From contig CADCXD010000010.1 in the NCBI GenBank assembly GCA_902806575.1, positions 620,001 to 684,000 of the forward strand: a stretch of DNA of 64,000 nucleotides, written 5' to 3'. This stretch comes from Jackrogersella multiformis (taxonomy: Eukaryota > Ascomycota > Sordariomycetes > Xylariales > Hypoxylaceae). Numbering within the stretch: the stretch's first letter is position 1; the number at the start of each line of letters is the position of its first letter. Positions 51,662-62,808 of the stretch are shown in pieces. The position numbers were made by a program, and so were the translations under genes. Under the pieces are notes generated by a model that saw nothing but the letters and a program-made list of their open reading frames with translations, had not been told where the DNA came from and did no database searches.

Positions 51662-53483
51662 TTACCCAGTGTATTCTGTAGGAGGCACCGTGACGAAACC
51701 ATCAGTATCGTCCCAATCATCGTTCCCAGCTGCATTCCCCGAAGTCGGTATGCCCATGGCGTCGCAGGCGTCGATGTGGTCCTGGGGGATCGTGTAGTTT
51801 CGAAGCTTCTCGGGGGCCTCGAGGAGCGTCGCGCTCAGACCCATCTCGACATGCCATTCGATGTGGCAGTGGAATAAGAAGACCCCGGGGTTGTCGGCTT
51901 TGATGCGAAATATCGCGTACGACTTGGCGTTGACGGCGACCGTGTCTCGTTTCGGCGGTACGCTGTTGATGGCAGCGTCGGCGGTCCAGTTCCCTGCCTC
52001 GCTCTCGGGGCGCGCGAGGACTTGGAATTGATGCCCGTGAAGGTGGAAGGGGTGGATGGCGTCGTTGTTGTTGTTTATGATTATTTCTATCACGTCGTTG
52101 TGGTCGGCGACGAAGGCGTTAACTTGGCCGTACGCCTCGGTCTGGTTGTTGTTGTCCCCCAGCGAGGATGCCGAATACAGCGCCGGGACCTTCTGCGCAA
52201 TATACGTCGTGTCGTTGAAGCAAGCTCTAGGGTACCCGTTGACGTCGTGGCAGTAAGCAAAGTTTAGCACCCACTGCTTGTCGACAGGGCCGTAGACATC
52301 TTCGTCGTCGTGCGGCTGAAAAGTGCTATCGTCGAAAGGTTCGAAAGTGTCGACAGTGAACGTCCCGGTTTTGTCCTTGTCGTCGTCCGTGACCAACAAG
52401 CCCGTGACGTTGAACGGAAACGAGAGAGGCCTCGGGGGATTCTTGGACGCGAAATCTTGGTTTACATCCAGGACAACTAAATATGGGAAGTTCTTGTCGG
52501 CATCCTCCGGAACCGTTATCAAAACGTCGAACCTCTGAGCTGCTGATACACGCAATTGTTGCACAGATTGTCTCTGCACGTACGAAGCATCAATCGCAAT
52601 GACGTCCATGTCAAAGTCGTCAAACTGGATGAAGGTAGAGAACATTGCCGACCAATTTATCATGCGGAGACGATAGGTCTTGCCAGCCTCGACGGAGATG
52701 TGGCCATTACCCCCTTCGTTGACAATGGTACTGTTCGGGAGCGGAGGAGCGAATTGTGTGTTATTCGGTTGGATCATTGCCTGCATAAGTGTTGGTGTCT
52801 GATCACGGTACCTGCGCAATGTGTAAGCGATTTAGGAGAACCTGTTTCCCTCAAGATATATCAACCTTACCAGTCAGACAGCGTGAGGATGACTTCCTCG
52901 TCATAGTCGTCTTCGTAGGGGTCGTCAGGATCATGAATAATAAGCGGACCACGAAGACCGTCGGGATATTGCCCCATGCTGTGTGAGTGATCTTTCACAT
53001 CATTATCAGTTTAGCAAAACGACACGGCTGTTTCGGAACCCTTCAACTTACACCAGTATGTGCCAGGTGCATCGGCCTTTTGCGTTCGCGGTCAGCGTTA
53101 CATTTCTCTCTCTCAATCATATATGACGATCAACCCTTACTTACATAAAAGTGGTATTTCACGATAGAATCCGGGGGAAGAGGACATTGGTTGGTACCGA
53201 CGGCGCCATCCATGTCGTTGGAACTTATCTGGTTGATGCCATGGAAATGAAGACCGGTCGTCTCATTCCCTAACTGATTATTCAAGTTAACAGTGACGAA
53301 ATCACCAACGTCTGCCTCGATCTTCGGGCAAGGCCACGCATTGTTTATCCCAATAACCGGCCTGCTGAACCCATCTGGACTGGCGAAGACCCAAGTCACG
53401 TTCCAGTCGTAAGTCACCGTCTCGGCCAGCGATCCGGTGGCCTGGGTCAGCGCGATGAGGAAGGGAAGGTATCCCCTATGCAT
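51662..53483 (-). CDS. Multicopper oxidase, Fet3/Abr1-like
   Basis: Secreted or cell-surface four-copper oxidase that oxidises phenols or Fe(II) while reducing oxygen to water. Exons on the minus strand: 53483-53145, 53076-53052, 52991-52871 and 52811-51662, all GT/AG with matching phases, giving 544 aa. Residues 1-20 look like a signal peptide. Copper motifs are complete: HFHG 79-82, YWYHSHS around 120-126, HPFHLHGH 415-422 and HCHIEWH 476-482. Similarity to Fet3-type ferroxidases (VTYDWNVTWV near the start; MDGAVGTNQCP; SHSMGQYPDGLRG) exceeds that to classical laccases. No C-terminal membrane helix is visible, unlike yeast Fet3. The stop overlaps a perfect-looking donor (GGGTAAGT) and an intron of about 52 nt would extend the end to 51582 with a ten-residue longer tail, so the 3' end is uncertain. 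It lies 5.5 kb from the PKS; Aspergillus abr1, of the same type, belongs to a melanin cluster. Confidence 0.9.
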
Positions 53484-55035
53484 CGTGCTTCATGAAAACT
53501 CTATGGTGGCAGGGTGCGAGTCTTCGAGAAGTGAAGATGGGATTACAACCCAAGGCGATGAGAATTCAAGAATATGAATATGAAGAATGAAACACCTGGT
53601 GAGCAAGTTTACCGGATCCGGGACACCATCGCTTCTTTTAAGGCTAAGTTGAAGGCGATATTTGACGGCGAACCTTTTTAATAATAGGAGGCATCCAGAT
53701 CATCTCCTGGGGGGCAAAGGCATAACGCAAGACGAGAGCCGCTTCGTACACCTGCCACGACTCATGTTTGAAGAGTTTAACCTTGCAAACCCACGAGAGA
53801 GCTATCTCGACGTATACAGACAGCTTCTCGGCCGCATGCGAGATAGAATATTCGCCCGCCAGAGCTGAAAGGTTCGACGCGTTGACACTGGAATTCAAAG
53901 CGCACGGCCTATCGGGAGCACGATCGTTCTTATCCCGGAAGTCCGTTACAAGGAATGTCGGCTACCAGCGTCGCCGTTTTCGAGGCGTGCTACTCTAAAA
54001 AGAGCACATGGAACCAAATTTTAAATATTCCTACTTTTCCTAATGCTATCTAACCTCTGACTCACCAGGACGGGCGAGGCCGAAAACCCGAAGCCGTTGC
54101 GATTGTGAGGGTCGCGAACAGCTTGTTTCAGATGCCACACTCGAAGACATCGCAGTTAGAAAGTAACTCAAAATGATCGAGACTAAATATGATTCTATGC
54201 AATAAGTTATGTCTTTAGGTGCAAACCGTGGGGTAAAGAAGCTTGATCCGAGACCGTACATGTCGATAGCGATTCTTATACTGTCCAGATGGTTACAAGA
54301 TAGGGTGGGAGACGGGGCACAATGATACCGACATGCTATACATACATATATCTACCTGGGTAGGCTAGGTAAGTAATCATCGTAGTGTAAGTTTCCCTAA
54401 TCTTTCCATGATCTTCTACCTACCTACATAGGCAGGCAGGCAGGTAGGCAGCTTAGTTTAATTAGATAGAGGCAATGTCTTACTACCGGAACACTCAGAC
54501 ATCAAGAGCCTCGTGGCAATAGTGTAGCTCGGTAAACCCTAGCTCCTTGGGAACCCGACCTAATGGTCTCCCGAGCACTTAATCTTGTTTTCGGAGCTTT
54601 ATGGCACTGACTCTGGCATATTTCGAGAGCTAGCGACGCATAGCTATTATACTCGCATATAAACTGGACGTCATTGGTCGATACCAGCATTGGCAAACAT
54701 GCGCGTTTATGCGGCTTGGGTAGATATATATTACCAGCATATCGTATAGTATCCCAACGCGAGATCGGCTATCCACATACTTATAACTGTCGAGATATAT
54801 TACATGACATGAAAAGTTAAAAAATAGTTGTTCTGGACTTGTGACCAGTGCACAAACCCGCTTACCCCCTATCTCTAGAGTTATTCGTCGCGAACGGGTT
54901 ATTAGCCAACCTTGTTCTATTGTTACTCGGGATAAGAGCCAATTAGCGATCCTTTATAAATCTATGACACTACCTCAACCACACCGGCCTCCATCTCTCT
55001 AAGACACAGAAAGCCGCAGACCTTTTGACTCGAGC
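53484..55035. other. Intergenic region between the multicopper oxidase and the GH35 gene
   Basis: The oxidase promoter lies at the left end; a TTAAAAG box (minus strand) is about 155 bp upstream of its ATG. Plus-strand frames at 53662-53868 and 53768-53998 have somewhat protein-like composition but no recognisable domain. Motif copies occur at 54352-54370 and 54418-54452, the latter with CAGG tandem units. Confidence 0.55.
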
Positions 55036-56976
55036 TCAGGGGTAGTCAGGATCCGGATAATTCGCCCAGCTCCTCTCGGCCGCGCCAAGCGCCGTCAAAG
55101 ACTGTCCGCTGGGCTCCAGCTCGAGCACCACGATCTCGTTTTCCCCGTGCGGCTTGAGGACGGTGCCCGGGAGGTACAGCGACTGCTGCGGGCCCACGAC
55201 CCAGTACCTGCCGAGGTTGAACCCGTTGACCCACACGTTCCCCTTCACGCCGCCCGGCACCTCCAGGAACGAGTCCCGGGCTGCCGGGTCGGCGCCGCTG
55301 CCGCCGCGGACCCGGAACGTGCCTCGGAAGAACACGGGCGGCGATCCCGCCGCTATGGCGGCACGGGGAGTCTTGCGCACGGCTGGGGGCGCGTCCAGGG
55401 GTAGGGAGTAGACGTCCCACCCGGAGAGGACTTGCGACCCGACCGTGACGTTGCCCTTGATGCCTTTATACTGGTCCTCGAGCGCGACGAACGTGCCGGA
55501 TTCGCGAGACCAGTAGTCGACGCGGCCGAGGTTTTCGACTAGGAGCTGCAGCGTGTCGCCAGGCTGCAGGGATAGGCTAACCTGTGCGGGTTCGCTGTAC
55601 GTGCTGTCGATGACGCCCCGCTTTGACCCGTTCACATACACGATGACGCGATCCCGAGCCCGATCTCCGGGTTGTAGGTCTCCTTGGAAGGCAGTAGTAA
55701 CCTTGTGCTCGTAGAGCACGAGTCCGTACGCCTGATCCAACTCCTCCATCGTCAGCGGCACTCCGCTCGTGACCTTCTTCCCCAGCGTGCCGAACAGCGG
55801 GGCCATCGGCAGCAGAGTAACATTGCCGATCTCGAGCAGCGGCACGTTCGCCGGGGGCTCCGGTATGCTGCCTTGCGGGACGTACTTCTGGATGGCATCG
55901 CGGAGCGTGAAGTACAAGTCCGTGGTACGGCCGCTCTCGTCCAGGGGCGAGCCGTAGTCGTAGCTCGTGATGAACACGGCGGTGTAGTTCCTCCACAGGG
56001 CGCCGTTGCCGAACCCGAAGTTGGTGCCGCCGTGGAACATGTACAGGCTGATGGAGTTGTTGGCGCCGAGCACGAAGTCGAGGTCCGACACGAACTGCTG
56101 GATCTGCGACGGCCGGCCCGCCGCCGTGTTGTGCGCGTTCCCCGACCCCCAGAAGTCCGGCGCGAAGGTGTAGTACTCGCCGTCCAGGAGCGGGCCCAGC
56201 TCCGTCGGGTCGGTGATGTACCTGTCGCGCGCCGCGAAGCCCGACCTCGGGTCGCCGTCGATCGCGGCCAGCACGCCCGGCACCTCGCCGCCGCGCAGCG
56301 TCCAGTCGACGCCGCCGTCGTTGGTGTACAGCGGGACCTCGAAGTTCTCGAGGAGGATGTCCCGCAGCCCCTGCGTGTACGTGTGGTCTTCGCTGTACGA
56401 CCCGTACTCGTTCTCGACCTGTACCATGAGCAGGGGCCCCCCGCGCGTGACCTGCGAGTCGCGCAGGTCGCGCGCGAGGCGGTTCAGGTAGCTCTCGGAC
56501 GCCTGCATGAACGGCGCGCCCGAGGACCTCACGCGCATGCCCGGGACCTGGGCGAGCCACGCCGGGAACCCGCCCCACTCCCGCTCGCCGCAGATATACG
56601 GGCCGGGCCTGAGGACGACATGCAGGCCCTCCTCCTGGGCGATGCGGAAGAACTTAGCGATGTCGTTGCTTTCCTCGCCGCTTTTCCATTGGCCCTGCTT
56701 CGGCTCGAGTAGGTTCCAGTACACGTAGCTGAAGATGGTGTTCAGGCCCATGGCCCTGGCCTTCGCCAAGCGGTCGCGCCAGTACGCCGGCGGGATCCGC
56801 TGGGGGTCCATCTGCCCGCCGATAATAACGAACGGCTCGCCATTAAGGAGGAAAGAGTTGCGATCGTAAGTGAATGCTGGTGCCACAGCTGACTGCGTTG
56901 AGCTTGGCAAGGGTCTTGACGCCCATGCCGGGGCCAGCACGGCCGTCAGACATATTAGGGGTTGATACCAATGCAT
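55036..56976 (-). CDS. GH35 beta-galactosidase, short (bacterial/animal-like) form
   Basis: Secreted exo-beta-galactosidase, single exon, 646 aa. Signal peptide about 1-19 (MHWYQPLICLTAVLAPAWA). The GH35 barrel begins at about residue 36. Conserved blocks are WRDRLAKARAMGLNT (66-80), RPGPYICGE (123-131), GGFPAWL (135-141), VENEYGS with the presumed acid/base Glu190, LDGEYYT with the presumed nucleophile Glu267, and FHGGTNFGFGNG in the second half of the barrel. A C-terminal jelly-roll region ends in WVNGFNLGRYWVVGPQQSLY, as in short GH35 enzymes. Typical fungal LacA enzymes are about 1000 aa, so this is the shorter type. GC content is visibly higher than in neighbouring genes and both antisense frames stay open for hundreds of codons. 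Acquisition from bacteria is possible but unproven. A TATA box lies 72 bp upstream of the ATG. Confidence 0.93.
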   Translation of the reverse strand: MHWYQPLICLTAVLAPAWASRPLPSSTQSAVAPAFTYDRNSFLLNGEPFVIIGGQMDPQRIPPAYWRDRLAKARAMGLNTIFSYVYWNLLEPKQGQWKSGEESNDIAKFFRIAQEEGLHVVLRPGPYICGEREWGGFPAWLAQVPGMRVRSSGAPFMQASESYLNRLARDLRDSQVTRGGPLLMVQVENEYGSYSEDHTYTQGLRDILLENFEVPLYTNDGGVDWTLRGGEVPGVLAAIDGDPRSGFAARDRYITDPTELGPLLDGEYYTFAPDFWGSGNAHNTAAGRPSQIQQFVSDLDFVLGANNSISLYMFHGGTNFGFGNGALWRNYTAVFITSYDYGSPLDESGRTTDLYFTLRDAIQKYVPQGSIPEPPANVPLLEIGNVTLLPMAPLFGTLGKKVTSGVPLTMEELDQAYGLVLYEHKVTTAFQGDLQPGDRARDRVIVYVNGSKRGVIDSTYSEPAQVSLSLQPGDTLQLLVENLGRVDYWSRESGTFVALEDQYKGIKGNVTVGSQVLSGWDVYSLPLDAPPAVRKTPRAAIAAGSPPVFFRGTFRVRGGSGADPAARDSFLEVPGGVKGNVWVNGFNLGRYWVVGPQQSLYLPGTVLKPHGENEIVVLELEPSGQSLTALGAAERSWANYPDPDYP

Positions 56977-57722
56977 GTTTTAGCTTGGTTCAAAAGTTGC
57001 ACGATGCAGCAGCATTCTGTCTCCCAAATACTTCATTTTGTCGACTCGATATATATGTACCCGAGATAATATACGACCTGGTTAGTAAATGCTCCATCCC
57101 GCTCCCTGTTCCCCGCATTGGTTACCTTATCTCCAAGCCTAAGAGTCTTTAAAGGGCATGGAGCATGGAATCCGGGTTGGCAAGAGAACGTTACATCTCG
57201 TGAATGACCTGGTTTGTTAGATATCCGGAAAAATAAACCCGATTACCTGTCTTAGCTCTACAACCATCGTCGCATTGTTGTAACGACCCATGGGCTTACA
57301 TATCTTGACTTATACGAAGGGTGTTTTGGGATTAGCACTTTACTTCTTCTTTCTTCTCCTTCCTTATCCCTTCCTTAGGGTTGCCTCGTTTAGGGTTAGG
57401 GGTTTGGGTTATCTTATAGGCAAGATCAGACTGATCAAATAAAAGATTGATTGGTAACTTAGATCAAGCTGTAAAATACATCATTCCAAAAAAAAAAAAT
57501 CTTGGATTGAATCAGAATATATCAACGCGCTAAGCAAATTTATAGATCTAGTATTCTATTCACCCCGTTTTATGTCCAGTGCATCCCAGCCCCAAAAGTA
57601 GGGCCCTTTTTTTCTCTTCAAGCAACAACCAGATCTCATCGATCGTGCAGTCTCGTACGGAACAACGTTGCATATCGTGAATGAGGAAAAACTCCTCTTG
57701 GCCAAACAACATGCCTAGTTCA
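56977..57722. other. Promoter and intergenic region of the GH35 gene
   Basis: Holds the GH35 promoter on the right side of that gene and the 3' side of OSH3. Pyrimidine-rich runs at 57344-57376 and two telomere-like TTAGGG units at 57390-57402 are visible. No coding frame is supported. Confidence 0.6.
57047..57057 (-). promoter_or_regulatory. TATA box of the GH35 gene
   Basis: CATATATATCG on the minus strand, about 72-80 bp upstream of the ATG at 56976, a position expected for a TATA element with a short leader. Confidence 0.5.
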
Positions 57723-60700
57723 TCAAGTCGGAACATCGAAGATGTGCTCGACGCCCTTCCATTCCCCTTTCGCCCTTTCTTCCCAATAGCCCTCCTTCCC
57801 ATGCTTCAACCTCCACAATTCCTCTCCGTCGGGCGCCTCGGGCGCCTTGACGAACCATTTCGGCTTGTACTCCTCGCCCTTCTCTTCCAGGTCCCTTCTT
57901 CTAGAGCGCTGTCCCTCTTCAAGCACGACCTTCGACTCCTCGGCCTCGTCGAGTCTGCCTTCCTCCGCGAGGCGCTGATCGGGCCGTAATCGGGTGTCCG
58001 TAGGTGGGAGCCGGCCTTTCTCAATTGGTGTAATCTCGTTGAGCGTGGCGCTGAACGTAGTCAGGCCGTAGGTATTTGGTGCATTAGGGACGAGCTGGCC
58101 GGCCTTCCATATTTCCTGCTTAGTTGGTTTACCTCCTTCTACCACGCGGAGCGATGTTGTCCAGTTGCCTACGAGGCCGGTCCCCATCTGCGCGCCGTTT
58201 GCGTCGCAGCATTCAACCTCGACATCTTCGCTCCGGCCGCCGAACATGCCCTTGGATTTGAATTCGATGTTGGCTTTCGCCCCTGTGGAATCGTTGGACA
58301 CAACCATCGATCCAACAGGCTCGACGTACTTTTCGCCCATGACGACGTTCCGTAAGAACATAGTAGCTATGTTCCACGAGTACAATTCTTCAGTGCCATC
58401 CGGGAGTCGTAGTGCTACACGAACTCGCCCTTCGGTGTTCAACTCGGCGCTCTTGCCCCAGAACTTTTGTGACGGAGCAGGGCTCTGCGTCAACGACCAG
58501 AATAACGCATCGGCATGCATTGCAAGGCGAACAGGGCGATGTGTGACTTTCTCAACGATGAGCCTGAATCCACCAGGAATCTCACTTTCGGTTCGAAGAA
58601 GCTCGAAAGTTTCACCTAATAAAGGATTGAAAGGTTTACGCATGGCGCGTTCCTTGACACGGTTAACGCTGAAATGTGAAATAGCGAAAGCAGTCATATA
58701 TAACAAGCGGTCTTTGGGTGTTTTCTGCTGCGCTGCTTTGTCGAGAAGGTCGGCGTACTCCAGTTGCTCCGCAACACGCTGGAGGGCGGATATGGGCTCA
58801 TTAGACGAGACCGGCATACTAATTGTGCTTAGGTCTTTTCCTACGTTCTTGCGAAAGAATGCGATTAGGCTTGGTGGAGGCACGGTGGCTGCAGGGACGG
58901 TCTTCCGGCGGTCAACAGCAATGTCAACCGGCAAGGGATGCAAAGATTTGGGTCTTGTGGGAAACAGAGCTGCTGCACCACTGGCTCCGGTGGTCTCTTC
59001 TTCATCCGCCACGGATGAGACAGAGGACGAATCATCAATTGTAGCGTCGTCGGCTTCTGATTCGTGAGAATCTTCTTCGCTTCCACGGCGGCCGATCATC
59101 ATGACTTGTGCTCTGTTTTCTGCCTCGCCTCCCTCGGCATCAAAGAATTCATCTGTTGATGCCGTGGATTCGAGACTCCTCCTGGATGTGGATGAGTTAG
59201 GTACCGGAATGCGCCGTCTCTTGCTATTAGCAAGTACCTTGGTGAACTCTGCAACAACCAAGTCAAGATCGTTAAGAAGCGCCGAGCAGTGCTCATGAGC
59301 ACCTCGTTCCTCCTGTTCGGAGTGGAGAGACTTTTGCAAGGATGCCGACCTATTAGGCCTCACTGTACTGACTGATCCCGGCGTAGGAACAGCTAAAGCC
59401 GATGAGCCTGTTGGTGTAGACGCGTCTGGAGCTGCCAAGGGCGAGGCACTCGGTTTGCGCTTCCAAAATGGACGCTTGTCCTGCGTTGCCGGGGTAAAAT
59501 AACTATCGCTGGTCTCTGATATAGCTGGCGAAGCCGGTGATAAGTGCGAAGTCTGCGGACGCGGTGGTTGTTTTTGCGCTGCCATGTCCTTGACCAACCG
59601 GCGCAGAGCGTCTCGTGTACCGACGATACGACTGACCAAAGTCTCGACTTGTTCCCATTCTCGGTCCTCTTCTTGATGGGTATTTGACGAATTGGCTTGC
59701 GTCGTGGTGGCTACGGTAAGCTTTTTGGGGGTAGACTCCTCGTACGTCGGATCAAGTCCTCGTGCAATCCTGCTAGCCTTTTCTAGGGCGCGCGCCCAGT
59801 CGTTGAATTCCTTAGCATTAGATGCTCGTAGATGCCAAATCTCAGCTCCAGAATCAATATTGATCTCTCTTCGTCGTTCGTCTGCGGCAATTGCAGCCAG
59901 GCTCAGGGGAATTGCGCCTCTGAGCGCCGATGATTGTCTATTATGATAATACGACAGCGTACAGGATGAGTAGTCCAGGGAGAAGAATCTACGAGCATAG
60001 CCCTGACCCTTCTTCCTCCGTCTCTTCATTAGAGTACCGGTGTATGTTGTCGAAGTTGACGTTCCATCACTACGACCAGTTATCGACTTCGCTCGTTGAC
60101 CTGTGTGACTCTGTAGGCTTTCGGTAGAATCGGCGGCGGCGGCGGCCATATTCGGACCATGTTTTCCCAGGCTAGTTTTACTCGTGTTCGCGTGAGATGC
60201 CGACTGGAGATTGGGGAGGTAATGAGCCCCTTGTGGAGGGGCACCGGTGGGATAGGTGAGGAGCACGAAGGTTGCCGTCTTGGAGGTTTGTTTCGAGAAA
60301 GTGTTGTCGAATATCAAGCCGAACATGCCTCCATGGGTCTTTAGAACATCATACGTTCCCATAGATACTTTATCAGCCTCGCATTTCCCATGCCATTTTA
60401 TAGGGATGAACCCCTTGGCTGCCAATTGTTCTTGTGCAGTGCTAGCATCTTTCTTAGCAAAACGATTATTCTTTCCATGGCTTCCACTACCGTCGACCTG
60501 TTCGACTGAGGCGTTCAAGCTGTCTGGACCTGGGTTGGCATTGGTTGCGCCGGAGCCGGGGTGCTTGACGATACCGAAATTACTAATGATAGGAATTCAA
60601 GTCAGTATAGTAGTAACATGTTATAGGTACCTAGAGAATAGGGGAATAGGGGAATATCTACTCACATCGACTTTTTATGTGGTTGGACACTCCATGAGAT

Positions 60701-60869
60701 AGTCTGATCTTCGTCGACCTTAACCCAACGTACTATATAGGACTGTTTAAGTGGTTGGTTGTTAGCTTCTCCGGCCTCGCAGAACTGTAGTGTCCCCTAT
60801 AATAGAGCGTAATAGTATAATAGTAAAACGTACCTTGCTATGGATTTCCAACTGTTCTATCCCCGCCAT
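57723..60869 (-). CDS. OSH3: Oxysterol-binding-protein homologue, Osh3 type (GOLD-PH-FFAT-ORD)
   Basis: Lipid-transfer protein of ER-plasma membrane contact sites, 990 aa. Exons on the minus strand: 60869-60834 (MAGIEQLEIHSK), 60742-60666 and 60582-57723, with introns of 91 and 83 nt. The first intron is drawn to the acceptor TTAAACAG because this joins HSK to SYIVRWVKV, the usual Osh3 GOLD sequence; a nearer AG would insert about 18 odd residues. GOLD spans roughly 1-160. PH is about 218-310 (TGTLMKRRRKKGQGYARRFF). A FFAT motif, EFFDAE at 516-521, should bind the VAP/Scs2 receptor. The ORD covers about 600-990 with NPLLGETFE and the C-terminal LPPTDTRLRPDQR block. The PI4P-binding signature EQVSHHPP reads EKVTHRPV here. 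A copy of the dispersed palindrome (AGGTACCTAG) sits in intron 2. Confidence 0.95.
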
Positions 60870-62808
60870 TTTCGAGGTCTCGGCGAGAGGTCAATGGTAA
60901 CTGGTATGGATGTGAATCGGTCTTAATTTAGTTGCGACATTTCTATTTATTAGCAGAAATAAGGAAGGGAGAAATGCAAGGCTGTACCTAATAAAGTGAT
61001 ATTAATATGTCTGCCTGTCTCGAGGGTAAGAGACCTCGAGTGTAAGATACGTAGGTAGTAGGTATTATAATAGTAGCTGGATCCGACTCAGCCACACAAA
61101 TTAGTGACGGCGGTATGAATCAATGAAAACCTCGAGATACCTAACCTAGGCTAGGTAGGTACCGGCATATGTAATACCTAAATACCTAAATAGGTATCTG
61201 TCTGCCTAATTTAATGCTTACCCAGCTGCTTAACCTAGCTGCTTAGCTGCTTAGGTACCATTTATTGCTACCGATATTCGTTCCGCTTAATTATGCGTGC
61301 GGCGTGCCCAGGGCTGCCATGGGAGAAAAAGGTTGAGAGGGTTTAAATCATCAAATTCAATGTTGGCAAATGCGATTTTAGGAGGTACTACACTAGGCGG
61401 TACCCATCAGCCCCATCCACTATGAAGTAATCTACGTCGTACCGGTAGGGACGCGCCTTGCTACCCACTCAGTCAATTGCCCAGACAGGTAGGTACCATG
61501 GCTGCATGGGTCCATGGAAGGGATACGTACCTAGGTACCTATTGTCTTTGCACGAGCTATCCATGGATATGTGGAACCTTTAGAGTGCTCTACCCATGTC
61601 AGGTACCTATGGAGATCCCTGTGGCTGATTGTGGCTGAGCATAATATTACGTATTATGTAAAATGTATACCCCTATTTTACCCCTATTTACATATCCATG
61701 TTCACGTCCACGTCCATCCAAAGTTCATCTTAAGCATAAAGAGTCAGTAGAAACTTCATAATCAATATTCACCATAGTTATTCATCGATGATTGCACAAC
61801 TGAAAAAATCACTTCACAAATTCAATCCCTTTCAGTCATAGGTTAGATGAACCGCAGTCTAAATAAGTCAGGTTTGGCTTTATCTCGATGCAATGTATAA
61901 GCATAAACTCACCTAGTGGGAAGAAGTGAAGTAATTCAAACAAAAACATTATTGTCAATTTCTATAGCTCGTCTGCACATATATCAAATAAAGAAGAGGT
62001 ATGTATCCCAGCTAGCATTGTGGTCTCGGTGTGAGCGGATGTGAGTAACTTGCTACCAAGGAGGCATAATAGACCATCAAAGCTATATATATACCGGCCC
62101 ACGATTCATTAATATACATCAAAATATATGTGGCTGTAAGACTCTAGAATTTACTATTCTGTAACAAGTCACGTCGAAACAGAGATGACTTTAGTGACAC
62201 TAAAAGGGGTTGTAACTTTCGCACAACTGTACAACTCATCTACATTCTCACCAGTGGCACCAAGGACACGGAGAGTAGGATATCTATTCTGGGTAGGGCA
62301 GAAACAGCATCCTCCTTCTTCGATAATGTATCAAACATACACATTCTAGCTTACTTACCGAAGCCAGAATACCGTCCTCTCTGACGAAGCTTCTAGACCT
62401 CCTGAATGGAGTTGCAAAGCGACAATAGCATGGGGTGGTTCCTAAGCAGTATAGGAACGAAGTCACTCTCGGTCATCAGATTCAAAGCATCCGCATTGTC
62501 ATTTGCCCTCCTTTTAGGACCTTTTTTGTGACAATCTGTAGATGATCGAGGATTACACATATCAACACAGAGAACCTCCATTGTGTTCCCCAAAGCTCAC
62601 TTACACATCATTAGTGAGAGAGTACTAAAATATTAAAAACATTTCTTTTCAACAGCAAGAACTTCCTCCATTTTCTTCCTCGCAATACACCAAACCTATA
62701 ATACATACTACGTACTACAACCCCGACTCTTAGATCTAAATATCATCTCGGAAAAGATACCGAACCAAACAACTCCCCAATATCGAGATCAAGAAGCGAA
62801 ATACAAAG
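60870..62808. other. Intergenic region upstream of OSH3
   Basis: The divergent promoters of OSH3 and the small gene at 62809 must lie here. Palindrome copies are dense at 61139-61162, 61172-61196, 61482-61498 and 61526-61541, along with TTAGCTGC repeats near 61224-61250. No supported coding frame. Confidence 0.6.
61139..61541. repeat. AvrII-palindrome motif cluster
   Basis: ACCTAACCTAGGCTAGGTAG at 61139-61158, ACCTAAATACCTAAATAGGT at 61176-61195, GGTAGGTACC at 61489-61498 and GTACCTAGGTACCTA at 61527-61541. It lies in the OSH3 upstream region. Confidence 0.7.

Noticed and set aside
53662..53998. Plus-strand frames between the oxidase and GH35 genes
   Set aside because: Some stretches look protein-like, but a stop interrupts the better frame and no domain was recognised.
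55577..56712. Long antisense and shifted frames over the GH35 gene (up to 342 codons)
   Set aside because: They are a by-product of high GC third positions in the real gene; their translations are Arg/Ala/Val-rich without motifs.
57390..57409. Telomere-like TTAGGGTTAGGGG
   Set aside because: Only about two units, internal to the chromosome and beside pyrimidine-rich sequence; not evidence of a former telomere.
60743..60833. Alternative acceptor in OSH3 intron 1 giving GTLQFCEAG...
   Set aside because: It would insert about 18 residues into the GOLD domain. The acceptor at 60743-60745 has a CTAAC branch upstream and restores the family sequence.
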